DNA of 30,438 bases, taken from an uncultured Eubacteriales bacterium. Its GTDB lineage: Bacteria; Bacillota; Clostridia; Oscillospirales; Butyricicoccaceae. The DNA lies in assembly GCA_910585875.1 (NCBI GenBank), contig CAJUIK010000011.1, positions 1 through 30,438 of the forward strand. Direction: 5' to 3'. The notes beneath the pieces were generated by a model, which did not search any database, was not told where the DNA came from, and saw only the letters and a list, made by a program, of their open reading frames with translations. The translations under genes and the position numbers were made by a program. Shown in pieces: positions 6,815 to 12,842 of this stretch; within the stretch, counting starts at the first letter, position 1; each line of letters begins with the position of its first letter.

Positions 6815-7480
6815 ATGAAAAAACTTATCAGTATGTTGATGTGCGGCATGATGGTTGGGAGCATGGCTTTTGCTGCTCCAGTCGAAGGGACGGTTCCTAT
6901 GGAAAATGAAGAGCCGACAGAGCGCTTTATTGAGTTCATGAAGCCTTTGTATGAGGGCGAAGTTGAGAGCTATGAATTCCTCAATGAAGCTGGAGAAGAT
7001 ATCACGCAACAAGTGCTGCTGGATACACAGGAGAGCGCCCAAAAAGAAGATTGGGCCAGTGTTGACGCCTATATCGATGAAAACGTCCCGTTTATGTCTT
7101 ATGAAACGGAAAAAGTTCAGCATACAAGAGCTGGGAACAGCATCGTAAAAATGAAGACCTTTGGCGCGACTGTGAAGCAGGTTAAGCCCCAAGCCTCTAG
7201 TCAAACACGCCAGGTGATTTGGGACCTTCAAGCGACAGTAAATTATGATTCTTCTCGTAACATTACGAGTGTGAATCCGATTTCGATCAAAAACGTCGTG
7301 ATTACTCCGACAGGTCGGGTCAAAGATGAGAATACTGGGGTTTCGATTGCTTCTAATAAGAAGTCAGCCGTGGTTTACAGTAATGTGACTGTAGGCGAAT
7401 TAAGTTCTTATGGCGGAAGTAGCGCGTATTGGACGATGGTGTTCGAGAATGCGCATGGCGAAATGACAGTCACACTATAA
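6815..7480 (+). CDS. Exported protein, paralog 1 of a three-member family
   Basis: A 221-residue protein with a signal peptide (MKKLISMLMCGMMVGSMAFA, cleavage probably before APVEG). The mature protein begins acidic and shares a block with its two neighbours: F-I-x-F-x-x-P-L-Y-E-G, then Y-x-x-L/F-x-E-x-G-x-DIT (EAGEDITQQVLLDTQ) and a D-W-x-x-V segment. The C-terminal half is probably beta-rich and ends AHGEMTVTL, a tail also shared in weaker form. There is no lipobox, anchor or sorting signal, so it is secreted or sits at the wall. The first gene of a pair, it ends 29 bp before paralog 2. I do not recognise the family. Ribosome site AAGGAGG fixes ATG 6815. Confidence 0.8.
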   Translation: MKKLISMLMCGMMVGSMAFAAPVEGTVPMENEEPTERFIEFMKPLYEGEVESYEFLNEAGEDITQQVLLDTQESAQKEDWASVDAYIDENVPFMSYETEKVQHTRAGNSIVKMKTFGATVKQVKPQASSQTRQVIWDLQATVNYDSSRNITSVNPISIKNVVITPTGRVKDENTGVSIASNKKSAVVYSNVTVGELSSYGGSSAYWTMVFENAHGEMTVTL

Positions 7481-7509
7481 CGCCTAACGGCATATAAGGA
7501 GGTTTTTTG

Positions 7510-8190
7510 ATGAAAAGGTTTTCGAAAATCTTTGCGTTTATGCTGATGGCAGCTATGACGCTGGGGATCATGGCACAGGCGCAAGGGCTTGCAGCCATTG
7601 GAGATGCGGAGGATCCGCTGAATGAATTCATTCCGTATATCGAGGGCTTTTATGGTGAAGACCATGAGGAGTATGCCAATTTTTCGGAGGACGGAACTGA
7701 TATCACAGAAGTCGTCTATCGGGATACACAAGACATAGCTGCACAGGGAGACTGGGAACAAGTATATCGGTATTTCCAGGAAAATGTGACTTCCACAGAG
7801 CGTACACGTGTTGAATATCGCCGAACCAGAGCGATGGATATTGCGAAGAGCCAGCAGAAAGATTTTGCAATCTATAATCTGAGAGGTCTTTCTGGCCCCG
7901 ATTATAAAAATTGCAAATGTGACGCCTATTTCACTTTGTCTGGGACGATTTACTATAATCCTAACACAAAAGTGGTCTCTTCTGTGGGCGGCGCAAGTAT
8001 GTATAACAAGCGTTGCAACCCAACGTATTGCCAGCTGGGTGGGGCAAGCTATTCCACGTCTAAGAGCACATATAGCGGCACTATTACCGCAAAAGCTACC
8101 CCCACATGGAATGTAGAGGCAGCAGGCGTACCGGTTGGCACAGTGATTTATCAGCAGGCAAGCGGTACTATGACAATTCAAGCTGAATGA
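7510..8190 (+). CDS. Exported protein, paralog 2
   Basis: A 226-residue protein with a signal peptide (MKRFSKIFAFMLMAAMTLGI, cleavage near AQA-QG). It shares with paralog 1 the F-I-x-x-I-E-G-F-Y block, EDGTDITEVVYRDTQD, GDWEQVYRYFQEN and a basic R-T-R-A segment. It differs by four cysteines (NCKC, RC, YC at about residues 137-178) that could form two disulfides outside the cell, and by a Tyr/Ser/Gly-rich beta region. The tail SGTMTIQ matches the paralog tails. The start context (GGAGGTTTTTTGATGAAAA) is nearly that of paralog 1, supporting tandem duplication. A terminator follows, so paralogs 1 and 2 form one transcript. The function is unknown. Confidence 0.8.
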   Translation: MKRFSKIFAFMLMAAMTLGIMAQAQGLAAIGDAEDPLNEFIPYIEGFYGEDHEEYANFSEDGTDITEVVYRDTQDIAAQGDWEQVYRYFQENVTSTERTRVEYRRTRAMDIAKSQQKDFAIYNLRGLSGPDYKNCKCDAYFTLSGTIYYNPNTKVVSSVGGASMYNKRCNPTYCQLGGASYSTSKSTYSGTITAKATPTWNVEAAGVPVGTVIYQQASGTMTIQAE

Positions 8191-8198
8191 AATTGTTG

Positions 8199-8242
8199 AA
8201 AGCCTCTGTAGTGGTGAGAAAAAGCTGCTACAGAGGCTTTTT
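8199..8242 (+). terminator. Terminator after paralog 2
   Basis: A perfect 13-bp stem (8199-8211 with 8228-8240) with a 16-nt loop, then TT. Confidence 0.88.
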
Positions 8243-8278
8243 AATTCAGCAGAACAAAATGTTAGGAAGCACGAAAAT

Positions 8279-8327
8279 GAAAAATTTACAAATTTCATCT
8301 TGATCTGTTATAAGAAAAACATAAAAT
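8279..8327 (+). promoter_or_regulatory. Promoter cassette copy 2
   Basis: GAAAAATTTACAAATTTC (8279-8296), TTGATC (8300-8305), a 16-bp spacer and TAAAAT (8322-8327). The distance from block to -10 is 43 bp, as in copy 1. Confidence 0.7.
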
Positions 8328-8394
8328 GGAGATATCACACGAGAGAAAAATGATGGTTGCTCTAAGCATTATATCGTGATAGGAGGAGACGAAG

Positions 8395-9045
8395 ATGAAA
8401 AAGAAGATCATTGCCCTGGTTTTGGGTCTGGCGGCAGCAGCGGGAGTATGCGCCTGGGTCTTTTGGCCTAAGGCGGCGGAACCGCAGCGCGGGCAGCTGT
8501 TTCTCCAGGAATTCCAGCGGTTTATTGAACCGCTTTGCCAGGGGGAAGAAGACCAATATGAAATTTTGGACGAAAATGGGCAAGACATTGTGGAGCAAGT
8601 GAAACAGGCTGTCCAGAAGGACGTGGAAAAGGGAAATTGGGATCAAGCGGCTCAAACGGCCTTTTCCATGGCGGATTCCATGTGTTATCGTCATGCTGTT
8701 ACGCCGGATGGCGATCGGGTTCGGTTCTTGGTTTCTTTTGCGAATAAAGCGGCGCCCAAAGAGGGGGAAGGCGAGGACTGTGAAGTTCTTTGGATGCTGG
8801 AAACCACTTTGGAACAAGACGAATCGGGCTTATTTGTAGAGGGAGATACAAACGAGGCGTCGATCAGCGGAGAACAGGTTTGGCCCAAAGGGCGAATCAA
8901 AGATTCAAGCGCAGGGCGTCAAATTTCCCATGATGGGAAATCGGCCGCTCTATTTGGAAATTTGACCCTTGTCGGGGGTGAAAACGAAGAAATCGTCTAT
9001 GAGGCGGTTCATGGCGAGGTTGTGTTGCAGCCAGTAGTACAATAA
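8395..9045 (+). CDS. Membrane-anchored or exported protein, paralog 3
   Basis: A 216-residue protein with an N-terminal hydrophobic helix (KKIIALVLGLAAAAGVCAWV), more likely an uncleaved anchor than a signal peptide because no clear cleavage site follows. The outer part shares FIEPLCQGEEDQYEILDENG and QDIVEQVK, then GNWDQA, with paralogs 1 and 2, and the tail VYEAVHGEVVLQ matches the tail of paralog 1. Overall identity is low, so this is an old duplication. It is transcribed alone, from cassette copy 2 to the terminator at 9054. Ribosome site AGGAGG. The function is unknown. Confidence 0.78.
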   Translation: MKKKIIALVLGLAAAAGVCAWVFWPKAAEPQRGQLFLQEFQRFIEPLCQGEEDQYEILDENGQDIVEQVKQAVQKDVEKGNWDQAAQTAFSMADSMCYRHAVTPDGDRVRFLVSFANKAAPKEGEGEDCEVLWMLETTLEQDESGLFVEGDTNEASISGEQVWPKGRIKDSSAGRQISHDGKSAALFGNLTLVGGENEEIVYEAVHGEVVLQPVVQ

Positions 9046-9053
9046 TCCCCCAA

Positions 9054-9089
9054 AAGCGGGCGGTTCTGCGGGAACCGTCCGCTTTTTTT
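9054..9089 (+). terminator. Terminator after paralog 3
   Basis: A 13-bp stem (9054-9066 with 9072-9084, one G-U pair) followed by a run of seven T. Confidence 0.92.
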
Positions 9090-9092
9090 GAA

Positions 9093-9142
9093 GAAAAATT
9101 TTCAAATTTCCTATTGATTCCTTTTGGGAAATAGCGTAAAAT
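9093..9142 (+). promoter_or_regulatory. Promoter cassette copy 3
   Basis: GAAAAATTTTCAAAT (9093-9107, identical to copy 1), TTGATT (9114-9119), a 17-bp spacer and TAAAAT (9137-9142) in the AATAGCGTAAAATA context. Block to -10 is 44 bp. Confidence 0.75.
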
Positions 9143-9191
9143 AAAAATATGAAAATAGAAAAACCATGCGGCGCAGGAGGAGGGAGATTGG

Positions 9192-9473
9192 ATGAAAAAA
9201 ACAATTGCTTTGTTGTTGTGTTGTTGGGCCGTTGGCGGCCTGGCTCTTGCCGCGCCAGAGGACGACCGCTCCTATTTGCCCGAGGGGGAGGACGTAAACG
9301 GGGACCTTTCCTATGAGGAAGGGGGGCAGTATTATGTGGCCACGCCCCAGGAAGAGGTGGAGTCGGCTTTTATCATGGCCCAGCCTTGGGGAGAGGAGAT
9401 CCGGGATTATATTCAATCCGGTTTCCAGCTGTGCGCGTTGGCCGGTCTATATGCTGTGATGGGATTGGAGTGA
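9192..9473 (+). CDS. Short exported protein, possibly truncated
   Basis: A 93-residue protein with a signal peptide (MKKTIALLLCCWAVGGLALA, cleavage before APEDD), an acidic middle and a hydrophobic C-terminal segment (FQLCALAGLYAVMGL). Ribosome site GGAGGAGGGAG. The mature part is short, and the DNA after its stop keeps coding-like composition up to a recognisable paralog fragment at 9592-9717, so the gene may be the surviving front of a decayed longer one. I see no clear relation to the three paralogs beyond the exported leader and the shared promoter cassette. Confidence 0.6.
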   Translation: MKKTIALLLCCWAVGGLALAAPEDDRSYLPEGEDVNGDLSYEEGGQYYVATPQEEVESAFIMAQPWGEEIRDYIQSGFQLCALAGLYAVMGLE

Positions 9474-9591
9474 GGAGGCGAGGCCATGGCGCCGCCCTGG
9501 GCCTGCTGCGGGAGAAAAAGCGCTGATTGGCGAACAAGGGAGTTGGGATGACGGAGAGCAAGGGGACGGCCGGACTCGGATGGGGCGCCTT

Positions 9592-9717
9592 CAGGCGGTA
9601 CTGTCCAAAACCGGCGGCCGGGGGAAGGCGATCTGGCGGGATTTTTATCGGACGGAGCAAAATGTTGAACTGGGGAAAAGAGAAGATCAGATGCCTTTGC
9701 AGGCGGGCGGCTTTTAG
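9592..9717 (+). pseudogene. Remnant of a paralog of the 10934-11476 gene
   Basis: The frame reads QAVLSKTGGRGKAIWRDFYR then TEQ, against QALLAKTDGQGRAVWRDFYR then TER in the intact gene 1.3 kb downstream. The match also holds at DNA level. Upstream the frame is disrupted and no start is found, and the C-terminal helix of the intact protein is replaced by unrelated sequence ending at TAG 9715. It is a relic of duplication in this island. Confidence 0.75.
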
Positions 9718-9730
9718 CCGCCCGCTTTTT
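9703..9730 (+). terminator. Terminator at the end of the remnant
   Basis: GCGGGCGGC (9703-9711), loop TTTTA, GCCGCCCGC (9717-9725), then five T. Confidence 0.92.
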
Positions 9731-9750
9731 GTTTCTTTAGATGGATGTTC

Positions 9751-9779
9751 TTTACTTTTGGAAATGATTGTGATATCAT
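9751..9779 (+). promoter_or_regulatory. Promoter for the 31-residue ORF and membrane gene
   Basis: TTTACT (9751-9756), a 17-bp spacer and TATCAT (9774-9779), shortly upstream of AAGGAG and ATG 9797. Confidence 0.6.
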
Positions 9780-9796
9780 AATAAAAAGGAGAGCAG

Positions 9797-9892
9797 ATGG
9801 AAGAAAATATTTTGCCGCTTGCGCCGTTTACGCGGATATTTAGCAGCAAGCGACGGAGAAGCCGCGGCGCGCGCCGAAAGGAGATAGCATGA
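9797..9892 (+). CDS. 31-residue basic ORF coupled to the next gene
   Basis: ATG 9797 follows AAAAAGGAGAGCAG, a good ribosome site. The peptide begins MEENILPLAPFTRIF and ends in a strongly basic stretch (SSKRRRSRGARRKE). Its TGA (9890-9892) overlaps the ATG of the next gene (9889-9891) as ATGA, the classic arrangement for translational coupling. The second gene's ribosome site (AAAGGAG) lies inside this ORF. It may be a leader peptide controlling the membrane protein or a small functional peptide. The ORF is seen; its translation is inferred. Confidence 0.55.
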   Translation: MEENILPLAPFTRIFSSKRRRSRGARRKEIA

Positions 9893-10887
9893 AAAAATTT
9901 TTGGATAAAAAAGCAATCTGTTTCGGCATTTTAACTGCGCTAATGATGAACAGCATTGTGTTGTGGCACGATGTGTTTTCGTTTCTGTATAGCAATGAAA
10001 AACTCCCTTTTTGGATGGTGGAAGTAAATCGATCTATGGTTATATGGCAAAATGAGCTGCATCTTATTCTTTGGCCAAGCGCATGGATACTTTGGACTTT
10101 AGACGCCTTGGAAAAGAAGCGCGAGACCATGGTTTATATCATAGGCGTTGTGTACGCGCTGCTTTTTAGCGGGATTCTGGAGAACAGTTTAAAAGTTTTG
10201 TTTCAATTAGACAGCAGTATATATTTTCATAGAGGTTTTCATATAACCAGCCTTGCGCCGCCCCTGGTATGCGTCCTTTTTGGCATTGTGATTCTATATT
10301 TTAGAAGAACATCCGATTATGAGGCAGGGAAGATCCGGCACAAAGCATTGTGGGCTGCCGTCGCAGTTGGGTGCCTGTCCATCCTGTTTTATACGCGGAT
10401 GCTGATTTCCTTCGGGATAAAATCCAGAATGATGTATCATGTAAATAGTTTCTACCAGTATGGCTGGATTCCTCTCATGATTCTGGCGGCCGCGTTTTTT
10501 TCATGGAAAAATAAAAACCCAATTATCGAAACGGCGGCGGCAGCGATAGCGCTATTTATCGTGACTATCGGCGTCGTTGGCTTTGCCGATAAAAGCATGG
10601 TTGATCCCGTGGAAAAACGGCAGTTCTATCTGATCGTGGAACAGGGGATACGGTATAGCCCGGTGCTTTTGACCATTGTTTTGGGAAAACTTTCGATGAT
10701 GCGCAACAACAGGATTTTAGCGGCGATCGGATGGGCGGGGGCTGTCCTTGTTATCTTCCTTCTCATAGGAGCCGATTTCTTTGACTTATTCATTTCTCTG
10801 GGCTTGGGAAAACCCTTCGGCGCCGTCTTGCTGGTTGGCTGGACGGCTCTGTATTCGATTTGTCAGCTGAATAAAAATAGAAATTGA
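9889..10887 (+). CDS. Polytopic membrane protein, unknown
   Basis: A 332-residue protein with about eight to nine hydrophobic segments spread evenly from residue 8 to 325, separated by short basic loops (EKKRE, RRTSDYEAGKIRHK, EKKRQ-like VEKRQF). No transporter or enzyme motif is recognised. A His-rich loop, IYFHRGFHITSLAPP, lies at about residues 110-124. Ribosome site AAAGGAG inside the preceding small ORF. Its codon use is more A/T-rich than the genes at 10934 and 11635, suggesting a separate origin. The function is unknown. Confidence 0.75.
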   Translation: MKKFLDKKAICFGILTALMMNSIVLWHDVFSFLYSNEKLPFWMVEVNRSMVIWQNELHLILWPSAWILWTLDALEKKRETMVYIIGVVYALLFSGILENSLKVLFQLDSSIYFHRGFHITSLAPPLVCVLFGIVILYFRRTSDYEAGKIRHKALWAAVAVGCLSILFYTRMLISFGIKSRMMYHVNSFYQYGWIPLMILAAAFFSWKNKNPIIETAAAAIALFIVTIGVVGFADKSMVDPVEKRQFYLIVEQGIRYSPVLLTIVLGKLSMMRNNRILAAIGWAGAVLVIFLLIGADFFDLFISLGLGKPFGAVLLVGWTALYSICQLNKNRN

Positions 10888-10933
10888 TCGCCTTGCTGGC
10901 GATTGCGGTATCATAGCGGGGGAGAGGATTGGA

Positions 10934-11476
10934 TTGAAGAAAACGTTTTGCCGCTATTGTGAAATAATGAAATTTGATAATGCTGTCTGGGTTTTTCGGC
11001 GGACTTTCTGGCATTTTTTAACGTTTGCCGGGGCGGTTTTGCTGGCTTGGCTGCTGCTGGCGCCCCGGGAAGCGCCGGCGGGGCGGGTTTTCCTCTGGCC
11101 CGGCCAGGCGGTTTCCGTCCAGTATGGCGGCGTCGCGCTGCCTGTGGAAAACAAGGCCCTGGCCCGGGACGTCCGCCGGCTGATCAACAGCCTGCGCTAT
11201 GACGATTTGCAGGATATCTATCCCAGCCTGGGGCAATGGCCCCATCGGGTGGCGGAGCTGGGCCAAAGCCAGCCCTTGATTTCCTTCCAGGCGGGGGATT
11301 ATGTTTTGGGCTTGTTCCAGACCCAGCGCCCCCAGGCTCTGCTGGCCAAAACCGACGGCCAGGGGCGGGCGGTCTGGCGGGATTTCTACCGCACGGAGCG
11401 GACAGCGCTGCTCCAGCAGCTGCTGGACTTGGCGGAGAAAATCCGCGCCCAAGGCCCCGCCGCCCTGGCGGATTAA
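10934..11476 (+). CDS. Membrane-anchored extracytoplasmic protein, unknown
   Basis: A 180-residue protein starting at TTG 10934, chosen because GGGGGAGAGGA ends 6 bases before it; the next ATG (10967) has no ribosome site. A single hydrophobic helix at about residues 33-48 (FAGAVLLAWLLLA) leaves the C-terminal 130 residues outside the cell. That part contains VSVQYGGVALPVENKALARD, a helical segment, and WRDFYRTERTALLQQLLDL. A second, decayed copy lies at 9592-9717. An inverted repeat ATCGCC/GGCGAT at 10886-10902 sits in the short gap before it. I do not recognise the family. Confidence 0.75.
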   Translation: MKKTFCRYCEIMKFDNAVWVFRRTFWHFLTFAGAVLLAWLLLAPREAPAGRVFLWPGQAVSVQYGGVALPVENKALARDVRRLINSLRYDDLQDIYPSLGQWPHRVAELGQSQPLISFQAGDYVLGLFQTQRPQALLAKTDGQGRAVWRDFYRTERTALLQQLLDLAEKIRAQGPAALAD

Positions 11477-11530
11477 AGAAAGAGCCGGAGATGAGCGCAG
11501 CCGCGGATTCTTTTCAACTGCGGCGATTAT

Positions 11531-11565
11531 AAACCGAGCGGTTTCCATAAACCGCCCGGTTTTTT
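11531..11565 (+). terminator. Terminator after the 10934 gene
   Basis: Arms AAACCGAGCGGTT and AACCGCCCGGTTT (11531-11543 with 11549-11561) pair with one mismatch and are followed by TTTTT. Confidence 0.85.
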
Positions 11566-11586
11566 CGCCCCTTTGGCTGGATTTTC

Positions 11587-11615
11587 TTGCTTTTTTCCAG
11601 CGGCTGCGGTAGAAT
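11587..11615 (+). promoter_or_regulatory. Promoter of the 11635 gene
   Basis: TTGCTT (11587-11592), a 17-bp spacer and TAGAAT (11610-11615), 20 bp before the start codon. Confidence 0.75.
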
Positions 11616-11634
11616 ATCCTGAGGAGGGATCGAA

Positions 11635-12201
11635 ATGGGGAGAAAAATCTGTAAAATCGCCGCCGGGCTGATAGCGCTGGCGGTTTTTGCGGCCGGCGCC
11701 GTATATGCCGATATCTACCAGCAGGTGGAGGGCTTTGGCCAGATGGAAAAGCTGGCCCAGATCGCCGTCCTGTGCCGTGTGGAGGGGGAGCCGCAGCGCC
11801 AAGAATATGTGATGCACACCGATTTGCAGGCCGAACAGGTCTTCAAGGGCAAGGCGGAAGATCGGCTGCTGCTGCGCCAACCGGCGGAGGAAGAGCCGCT
11901 TTCTCCCGGCCGATACGTCCTGTTTCTGGAAGAGCGGGAGGACAACCAGGGGATCTATTATTATCTTTGCTGCGGCAGGCAGGGGGTTTTCCGCCTGGAG
12001 GGCGGCCGGATGATCGCCCAAGACCCGGCTATGGACGACGAGGAGATGCAGGCCTGGGCCCAGGTCTATCTGCCCCAGGAGCCGCCGGCCACGGCGGGGC
12101 AGCGGGCCGCCTGGCTGGCCGGTCTGCTGGCGCCGGTGCTGGCTGTGTTGACCCTGCTCTATGTCCGGGGCCGCCGGGATCAATCGCCGCTGAAAAAATA
12201 A
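11635..12201 (+). CDS. Exported protein with C-terminal membrane anchor
   Basis: A 188-residue protein with a signal peptide (residues 1-25, cleavage near VYA-DIY), an extracytoplasmic domain and a C-terminal helix (about 160-177, LAGLLAPVLAVLTLLYV) ending in basic RGRRD. The middle reads IAVLCRVEGE, then AEQVFKGKAEDRLLLRQ, then LSPGRYVLFLEERED and YYYLCCGRQGVFRLEGG. This order (gt-V-e...vlKG...i-v-r...l-x-xG-x-YvlFL...G-x-F-x-l) resembles a small beta-barrel domain common in Firmicutes secreted proteins of unknown function. Two adjacent Cys (LCCG) could be redox-active or disulfide-linked. Ribosome site GAGGAGGGA. Confidence 0.78.
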   Translation: MGRKICKIAAGLIALAVFAAGAVYADIYQQVEGFGQMEKLAQIAVLCRVEGEPQRQEYVMHTDLQAEQVFKGKAEDRLLLRQPAEEEPLSPGRYVLFLEEREDNQGIYYYLCCGRQGVFRLEGGRMIAQDPAMDDEEMQAWAQVYLPQEPPATAGQRAAWLAGLLAPVLAVLTLLYVRGRRDQSPLKK

Positions 12202-12268
12202 AGCCCAGGGCCTCCCTGCCGGGGGTTTTCTTTTGCAGGAACAAAATCCCGGCTTTTGCATATCATGA

Positions 12269-12295
12269 AACGGGGAGGACTCCCCGTTGTTTTTC
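12269..12295 (+). terminator. Terminator upstream of the adhesin leader
   Basis: AACGGGGA (12269-12276), loop GGAC, TCCCCGTT (12281-12288), then GTTTTTC. It isolates the adhesin transcript from the island upstream. Confidence 0.82.
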
Positions 12296-12379
12296 GTCTC
12301 GAATGTAAATTTTTTATGAACAATCAAAACTCTGAAAGCGTTTGGGCTTTTTGTATCCGGTTTTGTAACCGATAAATAG

Positions 12380-12385
12380 TATAAT
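12380..12385 (+). promoter_or_regulatory. -10 box of the adhesin transcript
   Basis: A consensus TATAAT at 12380-12385 has only a poor -35 at the right distance (CCGGTT). The start would be near 12392, giving a leader of about 450 nt. A weak -35 could mean an activator is needed. Confidence 0.55.
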
Positions 12386-12426
12386 GGTACTAATAAGGCC
12401 GCGTCCTGCTTTTTTGGCGCGGCGGA

Positions 12427-12520
12427 GCATGGAAAGGGGGAATGCCGGCAAAACCATGAGCCTTGCCGTCCGGGGCCTGGGAGACTGGGGCCCGAATCCG
12501 CTTGGCGGGCGGCAAGGAAG
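12427..12520 (+). ncRNA. Unassigned structured leader segment
   Basis: CATGG (12429-12433) can pair with CCATG (12454-12458). CCTTGCCG (12461-12468) pairs perfectly with CGGCAAGG (12510-12517), enclosing an inner GGGCC/GGCCC stem. It lies between the promoter and the first riboswitch. It does not fit GEMM-I or another class I know. It could be a degenerate aptamer, an unknown aptamer or a stabilising structure. Confidence 0.4.
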
Positions 12521-12534
12521 CGGGCAGTCAGCCA

Positions 12535-12620
12535 GCGGACCAAATGGGCAAACCGCAGGAAACTGCGGGACGCAAAGCCATGGGGGCTAAGGCGCGCAAG
12601 CGCTATGCCGGCCCGGCCGC
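12535..12620 (+). promoter_or_regulatory. c-di-GMP-I (GEMM-I) riboswitch, copy 1
   Basis: It contains GCAAACC (12548-12554), a GAAA-type capped hairpin (GCAG-GAAA-CTGC), GGGACGCAAAGCC, GGGGGCTAAGG, a variable hairpin, CTATGCC and the closing GGCCGC, in the order and spacing of clostridial GEMM-I aptamers. GCGG (12535-12538) and CCGC (12617-12620) close P1. The G before CAAACC, the ligand-pairing position in class I, is kept, favouring c-di-GMP over cGAMP. Family knowledge: the aptamer senses the second messenger that controls motility and attachment. Confidence 0.92.
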
Positions 12621-12628
12621 TAATTATG

Positions 12629-12714
12629 AAAAGCAAACCGTGGGAAACCGCGGGGCTGCAAAGCTAAGGGGGCTAAAGCCCCGGCGAGAGCTGGAGCCAA
12701 GCCAGCCCGGCCGC
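12629..12714 (+). promoter_or_regulatory. c-di-GMP-I (GEMM-I) riboswitch, copy 2 (variant)
   Basis: GCAAACC (12633-12639), GTGG-GAAA-CCGC, then GGGGCTGCAAAGC in place of the GGGACGCAAAGC of copies 1 and 3, then GGGGGCTAAAG, a longer P3 arm with GAGA-type loop, CCAAGCCAGCC and GGCCGC. The core is recognisable but the junction between P2 and P3 has a changed A-to-GC element, which may alter affinity or folding. Confidence 0.85.
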
Positions 12715-12717
12715 TGA

Positions 12718-12797
12718 TTATTAGCAAACCATGGGAAACTATGGGACGCAAAGCCACGGGGGCTAAGGCGCCAAGGCGCTATGCCAGCCCGGCCGCC
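12718..12797 (+). promoter_or_regulatory. c-di-GMP-I (GEMM-I) riboswitch, copy 3
   Basis: GCAAACC (12724-12730), ATGG-GAAA-CTAT, GGGACGCAAAGCC, GGGGGCTAAGGCGCC, CTATGCCAGCC and GGCCGCC. It ends 45 bp before the adhesin ATG. The remaining leader holds a CTTTGC/GCAAAG hairpin (about 12803-12826) abutting the GGAAGGAAG ribosome site. There is no T run, so control is more likely at translation initiation than by termination. Confidence 0.92.
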
Positions 12798-12842
12798 GGA
12801 TACTTTGCATCCGACTGCAAGCAAAGGAAGGAAGATTGATTC

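Noticed and set aside
6815..6880. Lipobox in exported paralog 1 (Cys in MLMCGMM)
   Set aside because: The residue before Cys is Met rather than Gly/Ala/Ser, and a signal-peptidase I site (AFA-A) follows.
12481..12540. CCCGAATCCG in the adhesin leader recalling the c-di-AMP (ydaO) riboswitch
   Set aside because: The remaining ydaO core, including the G-rich internal loops and the closing CAGCTAACCTCG-type segment, is absent.
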